Shown here one piece after another: positions 9,401-16,816 of a stretch of 64,000 nt of DNA (position 1 is the stretch's first letter; every line of letters starts with the position of its first letter). This DNA comes from Chloroflexota bacterium (GTDB lineage: Bacteria > Chloroflexota > Chloroflexia > Chloroflexales > Herpetosiphonaceae), in assembly GCA_020161265.1 (NCBI GenBank), contig JAIUOC010000001.1, positions 744,001-808,000 on the forward strand, in the 5' to 3' direction. Below the pieces are notes generated by a model. The model did not search any database and was not told the origin of the DNA. It saw nothing but the letters and a program-made list of their open reading frames with translations. The position numbers and the translations under genes are program-made.

Positions 9401-9681
9401 TTGATACATTTCGGGTGGTGTTGGAAGTGATTGAAAACGTCACAAATACCATTTGGATTGGTCGGCCTGAGCAACTTGAAAGCTACTTCTACCAAGCCAG
9501 CGATCCCTATCTGCGGCGCATCGGTTTAGCGGCTTTTTGCTTCAAAATCAAACGGCGTGGTTGGCATCCTGACGATTATCAACGGCTAGCCGAATATCAG
9601 GCCGACCCTGATGAACTGGTAGCAGCTGCGGCCCAATTCATCTTTGCACCGCAACCTGACGCTGCAAAGCCAATCAAATAA
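6448..9681 (+). CDS. large HEAT-repeat protein
   Basis: 1077 aa, soluble, with no signal peptide or membrane segment. The whole length is made of paired helices with recurring hydrophobic patterns typical of HEAT repeats, clearest around residues 690-900 (LRDKAIEALSRRETSDGVAT, VRKAAIGRCYYFYG, LRDFAVTALINIYAIKD). Such proteins are curved scaffolds that bind other proteins; no enzymatic domain is seen. AAGGGAG lies 8 nt before the ATG. It is monocistronic. The binding partner and process cannot be inferred from context. Confidence 0.8.
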   Translation: MNLDHLLAEFEQLSYAQRIKRIVQLGQQASNNPQISQLITQLAQSPSIYQRRLALFSCYGSHNSSLIRQFIGDPAQSLVQLAIKLIVVYGSDADVEASLQQLAPALWRSILKLLSQQQRFGLIDAFLATLEPEQLPRYQIFGSQAYYNQHQTAIITNLQPQAWSHFARLKPHAATEALAIVLQNENHSIWHKLTIFNQALPEIAKDYPDQALALVQIALNQQISLKFMPLQELAYRRPQAIADLSIQHQQAGAMTWGNLLKKLSLEQVLRLAELNLLPRPALWLGKTPLEYRSAIYAAQHRQWYQDDEQQVRLREDALWQALPRQERQYEARRVQQMPALDFDLRLNIRHAAYLPWDEAWEALQPALKHNDADYRGEALAALINIVRYQPEQAQAVLDLVQARRNEQDPVRKQMFTALSELPARRWQTEHLPSIEQIIRASLDARDCSDASIHLLQRWLSKLLAVHPQASIRLIGQISRERGRIFVQSYGRELNANEAQALCAVLLPIMQTWERRQQIEDILSIVNFIGKAIKAVPELLTLLEQIANEQLDWAASRALYALHHHARKTFNQIVPRLLANDPSWITQPLVHSVVLTQRQDLLTPFLPVQRYKGKFSTGKSSYLLPIQRGFERWTTKQQQIYAQALIKQTEQTDHQHQHLVEYAQRLAYLSEVAPTRLIELAQLDAPIVVLRDKAIEALSRRETSDGVATLIEALDDARARVAIYALRRVLLRMPTDQALAILRNVPNTKITVAKETLRLIGDLKNQAAYQELLRWSTLELHHDVWIALVHALNNYLSQNETWVIFDRLLRHDEPTVVESLTTISLAGQPPSRLPQLLRLFKALIEHPNLEVRKAAIGRCYYFYGIDTQRVLVEPLTKALTSGVEKLRDFAVTALINIYAIKDIAVITKIVHANLANRAVINALMSRLNSQVRYGQTSHAAANAVIAELAHDRLTTHLQIQLAGLYYDEQAWFNFVQQLRQQDLLNVDTFRVVLEVIENVTNTIWIGRPEQLESYFYQASDPYLRRIGLAAFCFKIKRRGWHPDDYQRLAEYQADPDELVAAAAQFIFAPQPDAAKPIK

Positions 9682-9702
9682 TCGCGTAGGGATCGGGGAA
9701 TG

Positions 9703-9765
9703 GAACCACGAAGAACACGAAGCGCACGAAGGCTGCCATTTTAGCCACAGATTGACACAGATTGA
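9703..9765. repeat. 9-mer repeats and a 10-mer pair
   Basis: AACCACGAAG, AACACGAAG and CGCACGAAG (9703-9730) are the reverse complement of the CTTCGTGNN unit found elsewhere in the window. They are followed by two CACAGATTGA 10-mers (about 9746-9765). The region lies between converging genes. Confidence 0.6.
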
Positions 9766-9847
9766 TATGATGTGCTTCAAATACCTACATGGTTCCATTC
9801 CGCATCCTTCCCTACTTGGAAATCGGGGCTATCTGAATCAACCATGG

Positions 9848-10852
9848 TTAGATGAGATGACGATCAAAGAAGCTCAGCGCCAATGCACTCGCCTGCTGCT
9901 GAATCGCTTTCCGATCAACCCCTGACGCATCAAGACACAGTTCTGGCATGAGTTGACACCCTGCCTCAGTGCATTCAGCCAAGAATACATAATGCCCAAC
10001 CGACCCTTCGAGCAACGTTAATGCCGCATCCTTGATGTGCATAGCATATCGCTGGGCATTAACAGTGGGTGGGGTATTCGTATCCGCTGCTCCGGCGATA
10101 ATCATTACAGGAATATCCACCGCCGCCAGTCCATCGGGCGTAAATGCTTCGCCAAGCGCTGGTGCCAAAACAAAACCAGCGCGAACACGCTCATCGCGAT
10201 ACGATTGACGATGTTCAGCGTGTGCCGCAAACGCTTCAAGCTGCCGAGCCACCGCATCTGCATCAGGAAATTCGGGGGGAGCAATTGAAGTCAAAGGCCG
10301 ACCCGCATCGGCATAGGCAGCCACAAGCGTGGCTAAGTCGAGCCGAGCACCACCAAGCGCTAATATGGTGTAGCCACCAAGGGAAAACCCTGCTGCGCCA
10401 ATTCGTGATTGGTCAATAGCCGAACCAAAGTGTGGGTCATCGAGCAGCCGATCAAGGACTGCACTCAGGTCACGCGGACGTTCCCAAACTCGTGTAAAGC
10501 CTTCAACCACATACGGTTCAAGGCCTGTATTCCCGTGGTGATTGACACCAGCAACGATGTATCCATGAGCTGCTAGCACGCGAGCAAGCCAACCAAGTTG
10601 CATGGCAACCCCGCCCGTTCCGTGGGAGAGCAAGATAAGCGGAAATTGACCTTCTAGCATAGGAGCATCGGGTGCGGCATCACCAGCATTAAAGAGCGGA
10701 TTATCCGGTGGGCCGATCACCATGGGCATCTGCGGTACAGCAGGATCACACGGATACCAGACATGGGTCAACAGCGGACGATCACTACCCAAAAGCCAAT
10801 CCACGCGGGTAGCATCGCGATATGACAATGCCCGCCAGCCAACATTGTACAT
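9848..10852 (-). CDS. alpha/beta hydrolase, PAF-acetylhydrolase/dienelactone hydrolase type
   Basis: 334 aa. Oxyanion-loop motif SHGTGG (residues 76-81), nucleophile elbow GFSLGG with Ser157, candidate acid Asp257 in AGAADTNTPP and His287 in VGHYVF complete a catalytic triad. The layout fits predicted dienelactone hydrolases and bacterial relatives of platelet-activating-factor acetylhydrolase; it probably cleaves esters or lipids. No clear signal peptide. AGGAGG sits 5 nt before the ATG. It is the last gene of a leftward group with 10908 and 11662. Substrate unknown. Confidence 0.85.
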   Translation of the reverse strand: MYNVGWRALSYRDATRVDWLLGSDRPLLTHVWYPCDPAVPQMPMVIGPPDNPLFNAGDAAPDAPMLEGQFPLILLSHGTGGVAMQLGWLARVLAAHGYIVAGVNHHGNTGLEPYVVEGFTRVWERPRDLSAVLDRLLDDPHFGSAIDQSRIGAAGFSLGGYTILALGGARLDLATLVAAYADAGRPLTSIAPPEFPDADAVARQLEAFAAHAEHRQSYRDERVRAGFVLAPALGEAFTPDGLAAVDIPVMIIAGAADTNTPPTVNAQRYAMHIKDAALTLLEGSVGHYVFLAECTEAGCQLMPELCLDASGVDRKAIQQQASALALSFFDRHLI

Positions 10853-10907
10853 CTATCCTCCTAGGCGCTCTTCATTAGCGCATTGAATACGAGGAGCCAA
10901 CCTCAGG

Positions 10908-11612
10908 TCACGGATACAAATCAAACCATTCCAAGATGCGAGCCAGCAACCGACTTTCCTCATCACGCTGGCTGTTCGCAAACGCTGTAGTCATTCGCTC
11001 ACGGCGAGTAGGGTCAATCACCCAGTCAATCACCCCAGCTGTTGCCTGCTCACGATTCGCCCATCCATGGCCATGTAAGCGGTTTTGGCCAATAATCATG
11101 GCCATATGCAAATCAAGAAAGTCGGCATAGTGTTGTAATCCAGTCAGCGTCTGCAACTGCGCATCCCAGTACATGAGCAATGGTTGGAGATCAAGCCCAG
11201 TTTGGGCAATGGCACACAACAGCTCACCCACTGAATAATCCAAGGTATTAAACGATTCTTGCCAAAGTGTCCAAAGATAGGCTTGAATAAGCTGTTGTTC
11301 TGGCACTGGCCAAGTGTGCCAATCAGCGAACCGCAGTTTACCAAAGAGCATATCGCGGTCGAAGAAGCTTGAGCTATCAGCGCACAGTTCTAAAAATCGC
11401 GGTACGATCGCCCGAAATTGGTCTTCATCGCCCCAAGTATTCAGCGCCCTAAGCGTATAAGGCCAAAGATCATGCTTGGTTAATTGGCGAAGCGGTTTCG
11501 AACGTAGACGCTGGTAGTCATCGGCAGACACACAACATGGGCAGCCAGTCGGATGATCAGGGATCGGGTAGCCACTAAAACATTGATATAATTGCTCAAT
11601 AATGCTCGTCAT
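10908..11612 (-). CDS. conserved protein of unknown function with CPCC motif
   Basis: 234 aa from the ATG giving MTSIIEQLYQCFSGYPIPDH. The next part, PTGCPCCVSADDYQRLRSKP then LRQLTKHDLWPYTLRA, belongs to a family I have seen in many bacteria without a known function; its early Cys cluster may bind metal. Alternative starts are an ATG at 11630 (GGAA 8 nt upstream) and a TTG at 11648. No membrane segment. It follows the VOC gene by about 50 bp and precedes the hydrolase by 55 bp, so an operon is likely. Confidence 0.65.
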   Translation of the reverse strand: MTSIIEQLYQCFSGYPIPDHPTGCPCCVSADDYQRLRSKPLRQLTKHDLWPYTLRALNTWGDEDQFRAIVPRFLELCADSSSFFDRDMLFGKLRFADWHTWPVPEQQLIQAYLWTLWQESFNTLDYSVGELLCAIAQTGLDLQPLLMYWDAQLQTLTGLQHYADFLDLHMAMIIGQNRLHGHGWANREQATAGVIDWVIDPTRRERMTTAFANSQRDEESRLLARILEWFDLYP

Positions 11613-11661
11613 TGTCGCTGAGTGCAGCATACATTCATTTCCACACAACTAACCATACATC

Positions 11662-12102
11662 TCACGTAAGTTGCTGAGCAAGCCCAAGAATAATGCCTTC
11701 GGGGCCGCGAATAAAACAGAGCCGATAGAAGTTCTCATACTGGGCAATTTCACCAACAATTTCAGTACCATGTGGGCGCAAGCGAGCCAGAACGGCATCA
11801 AGATCATCAACGGCAAACATAATCCGTCGGATACCCAAGGCATTCGAAGGGGCATTGTTTGGGGTAACATTCACTGCCGCTGGAGTATGAAATTGGGTTA
11901 GCTCGACCCGCCCGTGACCATCTGGAGTGCGCAAGGTTGCAATTTCACATTGTACATTCTCAAGCCCAACGACCTGATCAACCCACGGCCCAGCCAATGG
12001 CATCTCGCCCTCAAGTTCCATGCCAAGTTCAATAAAGAACGCCTTTGCAGCCGCAAGATCGTTAACCACGATCAACACATTGTCCATCCGTTGAAGCGCC
12101 AT
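11662..12102 (-). CDS. VOC-family (glyoxalase/bleomycin-resistance) protein
   Basis: 146 aa, the usual size for a protein with two betaalphabetabetabeta modules. Starts MALQRMDNVLIVVNDLAAAK with FFIELGMELEG, and has a second module IRRIMFAVDDLDAVLARLRPHG ending GPEGIILGLAQ, the typical VOC layout. Likely metal ligand positions include Glu and His residues in RVELTQFHTP. AGGAAGG lies before the ATG. First gene of the leftward VOC/unknown/hydrolase group. Substrate unknown; resistance cannot be assumed. Confidence 0.88.
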   Translation of the reverse strand: MALQRMDNVLIVVNDLAAAKAFFIELGMELEGEMPLAGPWVDQVVGLENVQCEIATLRTPDGHGRVELTQFHTPAAVNVTPNNAPSNALGIRRIMFAVDDLDAVLARLRPHGTEIVGEIAQYENFYRLCFIRGPEGIILGLAQQLT

Positions 12103-12198
12103 CGTTGTTCCTTCCTCGGCTATTGCCTGCTCACGACCTACCCGAATAATATGCGAACCTAAGGCTCATCATAGCTATGGTGTCAATGTTGTTATGCC

Positions 12199-12293
12199 TA
12201 AAACCACAAACGACCCGCTGGGGGTCGCTTGTGGGAGAGAAGAGAGAGGAGAAGGTTTGACTTAATCATACCAGAGCATTCAGGGTATCGACA
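12199..12293 (-). ncRNA. candidate small RNA B (own promoter, pyrimidine tract, terminator)
   Basis: Read leftward: -35 TGTCGA (12293-12288), 17-bp spacer, -10 TATGAT (12270-12265), then a pyrimidine-only tract CCTTCTCCTCTCTCTTCTCT (from 12255), then a hairpin ending in TTTT (12234-12200). A transcript of about 60 nt is predicted. The order, spacing and the first 12 pyrimidines match the unit at 23102-23186. It lies after the 3' end of the lipoprotein gene. The promoter and terminator are read directly; the RNA itself is inferred. Confidence 0.45.
12200..12234 (-). terminator. intrinsic terminator downstream of lipoprotein gene / sRNA B
   Basis: On the minus strand CCACAAGCGACCC pairs with GGGTCGTTTGTGG (one mismatch, arms 12222-12234 and 12204-12216), followed by TTTTAGG. 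A strong GC stem and T-run. Confidence 0.8.
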
Positions 12294-12354
12294 TTAGAAT
12301 GCTATTAATCTTGTCGGTAACTTGGAAGAAATCGCTTAACCAACCCTCGCCAGC

Positions 12355-12999
12355 TTATTGCAACGCAAAATGGCGGGCATCTTCATTATCCGACTGGTCA
12401 CGATTGATCACTAGCAAGGGAGCAGGATCATCAACCCCAACCAAGATCGGAAAATAGACTTCAATCTGATCGTCTTTGGCAACCGGGATATCAAACCGAG
12501 GTTCGAAGCAGCATGGTAGGCCTTGCATAGTTTTCACTGGCTGATATTGATTGTTAGTCAAAACCAATAACGCAATCATCGAACCATCAAAAACAACTGG
12601 TTCTGGGCGAACATTTCCATGGCTTATCTCTGCTCGAACCAAACCAACCTCGTACCCATCTGGTGGGCCAGTATACGCTGGATCAATCGTGGCAATTGTT
12701 GCCAAAGCCTGCTCACCGCGCACAAAATCAATGACTTTGAACGAGAAAGAAACATCGGTGCTAGCCATAATCAGCCTTTCGCCTTTGACGATTGGTTCTT
12801 TGGCTGAGGCAAATTCAAACGAGGATTCATACTCATCATCAGCATCAAGGTAAATAACCGTTACCTCAACCATTGTTTCGGTCGGCGCTGGTCGATCAGT
12901 GGGCGCGGATGCATTGGTTGACAACGGGCTGGCTTGGTTGCCACAGGCCGCCAGCAAGCTCCCGACCAGCAAGCCAACAAATAGTTTTCGAAATTGCAT
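12355..12999 (-). CDS. lipoprotein of unknown function
   Basis: 214 aa. Signal peptide MQFRKLFVGLLVGSLLAACG with lipobox LAAC, Cys19 the lipidated residue. A Ser/Thr/Pro-rich linker to about residue 45 is followed by a beta-rich domain with no family that I recognise (VIYLDADDEYESSFEF, LPCCFEPRFDIPV). GGTGGAG lies just before the ATG. Expected on the outer face of the cytoplasmic membrane. It is monocistronic; the sRNA-like unit and a terminator follow. Confidence 0.8.
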   Translation of the reverse strand: MQFRKLFVGLLVGSLLAACGNQASPLSTNASAPTDRPAPTETMVEVTVIYLDADDEYESSFEFASAKEPIVKGERLIMASTDVSFSFKVIDFVRGEQALATIATIDPAYTGPPDGYEVGLVRAEISHGNVRPEPVVFDGSMIALLVLTNNQYQPVKTMQGLPCCFEPRFDIPVAKDDQIEVYFPILVGVDDPAPLLVINRDQSDNEDARHFALQ

Positions 13000-13145
13000 A
13001 ACTCCACCTTTCTATCACTATTGCTGGCGATACGCAGCCCCGTCATTCGAAGTTACGAGATCTACCATCATTTAATTAATAAAGAACAACCCCAACCAAT
13101 TAGGTTTGGATTGTTCTCTTAACTGATAAGTACAACAATTTAGGC

Positions 13146-13640
13146 TTACTCGGCCTGAGCAATCCAATCAGCGCCTGCAATGCCCTGCTGGCCCAGCACT
13201 AAACTCAATTGGGCGGCATGCTCTTGCACATGGCGCATACTGTAGAGCTGAAGTTCTAGAAAACTTGGCTGCATCCATTCAAAAACACAGCGCTCTTGGG
13301 CCTTTTCAGCGGTCAAGCCCATAATCGTTGCCTTGCAGCGCTGGCGACAATCCTGTAGATAGCTAAGCACTTGCGCTTTGGTATACGGCTGTGCTGGCAA
13401 ACTACCACGAACAAATGGCGCTGGCGGCTTAAACCCCTCACTCGAACCAGTCAAAAAGAGATCTAGCCAGAACAAGGTGTGATAGGCTACAAACCAGAAT
13501 TGCCCATAGCGCGGATCGTCAGGATCTTCCCACAAAACGCTCGTCCAGAGCTGGTCGGGGCAACGGACAATCGGATCTTCTAGCATGGCAATTGCCGCCC
13601 CGAACTGCTGCCAAACACTGGTTTTCCAGATACTCTCCAT
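13146..13640 (-). CDS. DinB-family protein
   Basis: 164 aa. Four-helix-bundle protein with the DinB/YfiT-like metal-binding histidines: one in FVAYHTLFWLDLF and one or two in MRHVQEHAAQLSLVLG. Members include thiol transferases that use bacillithiol or mycothiol and damage-induced proteins of unknown role. The start is the ATG at 13640 with AGGAGGTG 5 nt upstream; the TTG just before it is less likely. Monocistronic. Confidence 0.82.
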   Translation of the reverse strand: MESIWKTSVWQQFGAAIAMLEDPIVRCPDQLWTSVLWEDPDDPRYGQFWFVAYHTLFWLDLFLTGSSEGFKPPAPFVRGSLPAQPYTKAQVLSYLQDCRQRCKATIMGLTAEKAQERCVFEWMQPSFLELQLYSMRHVQEHAAQLSLVLGQQGIAGADWIAQAE

Positions 13641-13795
13641 CAATACACCTCCTGCAAAGAAAGAGTTATAGCTCAGTGTAGCAAGCAGGATTGTGGCTGT
13701 CTAGCTTGCTTAGCGGGCCAGCATAGCACGTAAATCGATGAGCTTAATTTCGATTTGGTCTCGCTGCTCAACATTGATCACATGATAATGATGGC

Positions 13796-13824
13796 TTGTC
13801 AGTGCTCCATGCTAGCCCTATACT
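13796..13824 (+). promoter_or_regulatory. sigma-70-type promoter of the ankyrin gene
   Basis: TTGTCA (13796-13801), 17-bp spacer, TATACT (13819-13824), 28 bp before the ATG of the ankyrin-repeat gene. Confidence 0.65.
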
Positions 13825-13852
13825 GGGGTTAATTGGTATCTAGGGGTGCAGC

Positions 13853-16300
13853 ATGAACCTCAATTCATTAAAAAAACTGCTCAAACACCAAGCCTACGAA
13901 CAAATACTTGAGCATTTGCAAACTGGCCCAGTTTGGAAGCAAAAAGCACTTGATCATGCCCTTTATCAGCTTGCCAGTCAACCAGCTGAAACCCTGATCG
14001 CCGCATTACTCAGCGCTGGTGCAAACCCCAACCAATCACTGCAAGACAACCGCTATATCAGCTTACATCGGGCAGCGATCTACAATCGTTATGCGATAGC
14101 TGAGCTTTTGCTGAGCCATGGAGCCAATTGCCATGCTCAAAGCTATAAACAACAAACGCCACTACATTTGGCTTGTCTCAACGGCCATTTCGAGTTGGCC
14201 CAATTGCTTTGGCATAACGACGCTGATCTACATGCTCAAGCTGATTCAAATTTCACGCCATGGTTGTATGCTGCCAGCAGTGGCAATCTCCAACTACTTA
14301 CATGGTTGTTAGGCCAAGCGGTTGATATTGATCAAACGACGGATAATGGTATTTCGGCCCTCACGTTGGCAGCGTGGAACGGGCATCAAGCCGCTGTCGA
14401 ATGGTTATTAGCCAATAGCGCAGCAATTGAAGGCCCGCCAACCAGAATTCGCACCCCGTTACATGCTGCATTAATTAAAGGTCATATGGCGATCGCCAAT
14501 CTTTTGCTTGATCACGGGGCATTGGCCAGCGCCATAACCAGCGAGGGCAATAGCTGCGTGTGTTTGGCTGCTTGGCACAATGCAGATGTTTTAGTTGATC
14601 GTTTATTACGGCTTGGCTCACCCATTAATTGTGCGATGGCGAAACCGCATGCAACCGCCTTACATGCTGCGGCCCAGCTCAACAACCCTGCGATGGCCCA
14701 ACAACTCTTGGCGAATGGAGCGAAGATTAATACACTCAATCCACAAGGCTTAATGCCATTTCACACAGCGATCAGCACTATTTGCGCGGCTAAAAGTGCT
14801 GATCTCACGTTGATCGAGGTTTTTCTGCGGATGGGAGCCGATCCCAACCAGCCAAGTTATACAATCAAGCAGATTGGCAACGAAACACAGGTGCGCGAAC
14901 ATTGGCGACCATTAGCCTATGTACTAGCCCACAAACGCCGCGATTTGGCCGAGTGTTTATTGGCTTATGGCGCTGAGCTTAATCTGCCAGGCTATGGCAA
15001 ATGGTCGATGGAGCAAACACCACTTGAAGTTGTGGCTAGCGCCGAGATTATTGATCAAGAGGCTGGCGAATTGTTTAGCTGGCTCCTCAGCCTCAAACCA
15101 CAAATTCCCCCAAAGCTGCTGCCAAGCATGCTTATAACGCAAAAATTCGGCTTTGCCCAACAATTAATCGAGGCTGGAGCCGATCTGCATGCTCCCGATG
15201 TTTTAGGCGCAGCGATTGCCGCTCAACATGAGCACTATGTTCACGATTTTTTGGTGCGAGGCGTAAATGTTGATAGCTCATATCGCAATTACACAACCGT
15301 GTTACAGCTAGCACTGAGTTCTTATCCCCAATTTGCGCTGCGATTAATTGAGGCTGGAGCCGATTTAACCCGCTTAGTTGGTGATAACCCAAGCCTCAAC
15401 TACCCAATGCTGATCCGTCAACAACGCTCAAATCGGCCAATAGTCAGCAATTTAATGCTGCTCGATTTGGTTGCTGAAACGATGCTAGCCCAGCTTGAGT
15501 CTACAACCCCAGCCTACCAAGCCTTGCTCGATCAAGAGTTTGCTGAGCGTGTTTGTACAGCAAACGAAACAACATGGCAGATTTGGCTGGCACGCGGAGC
15601 CAATATCCATGCACTAAATCATGCTGGATTGTTGGGGTTCAGCCAGCTTTTGGCTCACGGCGATTTAGCTGGTGCTCAAACACTCTATGCCAACGGCGCA
15701 AACATCAATCAAACTGACCATTTTGGCCGCACCGCCTTGCACTGGGCAGTTGAGCAGCAACAGCTGGCAAGCATACAACAATTGCTAGCTTGGGGCGCGG
15801 ATGTGCAAATTGCAACGCCCTATGGCTACACGGCATTACACTATGCCGCCTTAGCCAATCGGCTTGATCTGGTTGAATTGTTGTTGCAAGCCAAGGCTGA
15901 TCCGACTGCCCAACTCACAGAGGGGCGCTTACAAGGCTGGACGGCATTACACTGCGCCTATGCAGTCGATAATCAATCATTAATTGAATTGCTCCACCCA
16001 CGAACTCCCGCAATCACGCCGCCAGAGCCAGGTTCGCAGCATATTCAAGGAACCTACGATGTAACCATGGCGCATAACGGCTGGCACAAACCACGCCCAA
16101 TTAGCCAACAAACCCAACGTTGCCCCGCTTGCGCCGAGCACATGCTCTACAACACGGCCCACAGCTTCGATGGCTCCGGCCAACTAGCCGATCGGATTGA
16201 GATCTATCGCTGTGGAAATTGTCAGGCCGTATTTTGGGAGAATAGTATGACTGCGTGGCGCTCACATTTGCAGCCATGGTCAAGTTTTGTGCAGGATTAA
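13853..16300 (+). CDS. ankyrin-repeat protein with C-terminal zinc ribbon
   Basis: 815 aa. Two blocks of ankyrin repeats (about residues 60-310 and 420-715), recognisable by repeated TPLHLA, ALHAAA, LLxxGAxxN units such as TALHWAVEQQQLASIQQLLA. The C-terminus (about 735-815) has CPAC and CGNC, a likely zinc ribbon, ending in WRSHLQPW. No signal peptide or membrane segment, so a cytoplasmic protein-binding scaffold or a released effector. A promoter lies at 13796-13824. The stop is 2 bp before the next gene, suggesting coupling. The zinc ribbon fusion is unusual. Confidence 0.85.
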   Translation: MNLNSLKKLLKHQAYEQILEHLQTGPVWKQKALDHALYQLASQPAETLIAALLSAGANPNQSLQDNRYISLHRAAIYNRYAIAELLLSHGANCHAQSYKQQTPLHLACLNGHFELAQLLWHNDADLHAQADSNFTPWLYAASSGNLQLLTWLLGQAVDIDQTTDNGISALTLAAWNGHQAAVEWLLANSAAIEGPPTRIRTPLHAALIKGHMAIANLLLDHGALASAITSEGNSCVCLAAWHNADVLVDRLLRLGSPINCAMAKPHATALHAAAQLNNPAMAQQLLANGAKINTLNPQGLMPFHTAISTICAAKSADLTLIEVFLRMGADPNQPSYTIKQIGNETQVREHWRPLAYVLAHKRRDLAECLLAYGAELNLPGYGKWSMEQTPLEVVASAEIIDQEAGELFSWLLSLKPQIPPKLLPSMLITQKFGFAQQLIEAGADLHAPDVLGAAIAAQHEHYVHDFLVRGVNVDSSYRNYTTVLQLALSSYPQFALRLIEAGADLTRLVGDNPSLNYPMLIRQQRSNRPIVSNLMLLDLVAETMLAQLESTTPAYQALLDQEFAERVCTANETTWQIWLARGANIHALNHAGLLGFSQLLAHGDLAGAQTLYANGANINQTDHFGRTALHWAVEQQQLASIQQLLAWGADVQIATPYGYTALHYAALANRLDLVELLLQAKADPTAQLTEGRLQGWTALHCAYAVDNQSLIELLHPRTPAITPPEPGSQHIQGTYDVTMAHNGWHKPRPISQQTQRCPACAEHMLYNTAHSFDGSGQLADRIEIYRCGNCQAVFWENSMTAWRSHLQPWSSFVQD

Positions 16301-16302
16301 AT

Positions 16303-16725
16303 ATGTCAACCTATTTTGTGATTAGCGCCTACAACCCACAGGCCAGCATTGATGACTCAATTGATTCAAGCAGCCTTGCTGATCAGCTCCAGATTAATTG
16401 GGTTGATTATCGCAAGGCGCTGATCAACGCTTGGCCAACGATCAGCTTTAATCCTCAGCCTGATTGGGCCTTAGAATGGATGCTTGAGCCAGCCGGCATG
16501 CTCGGTCGCTTATGGCACGCAGGTCATAGCCTTGAACTTCAGGTTGCAGGTAGCCTGACTGCGCCATTTATTGCTTGGCATAGAAAGTATATTGATTTAC
16601 GCTACCCACTCTATCTCTTCCGTCCACCACAGCGAGTTTGTTTAGAACTTATTGGATCAACTAGCCTGACCACGATTCAAACATGGCTCGATCAATCGCT
16701 TGCCCACTATCGACGTGGAGCTTAA
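16303..16725 (+). CDS. small protein of unknown function coupled to the ankyrin gene
   Basis: 140 aa from the ATG giving MSTYFVISAYNPQASIDDSI; a longer in-frame reading overlaps the ankyrin gene and was not used. AGGATT precedes the ATG, which starts 2 bp after the ankyrin stop. Rich in Trp and aromatic residues, no membrane segment, no family recognised. The tight coupling suggests it works with the ankyrin/zinc-ribbon protein as a partner, inhibitor or immunity protein; that is inference. Confidence 0.65.
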   Translation: MSTYFVISAYNPQASIDDSIDSSSLADQLQINWVDYRKALINAWPTISFNPQPDWALEWMLEPAGMLGRLWHAGHSLELQVAGSLTAPFIAWHRKYIDLRYPLYLFRPPQRVCLELIGSTSLTTIQTWLDQSLAHYRRGA

Positions 16726-16816
16726 AGTCTTGCTAAAAATTAACAAACCTCAAAATTAATTAAATAATTTAATGTATAATAGCTGGGTATCCACTTCTAC
16801 CCCTAGGAGGTTTGGC

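Noticed and set aside
16255-16302. Longer start for the gene at 16303
   Set aside because: It would overlap the ankyrin gene by 46 bp and lacks a ribosome site; the ATG at 16303 follows the stop directly.
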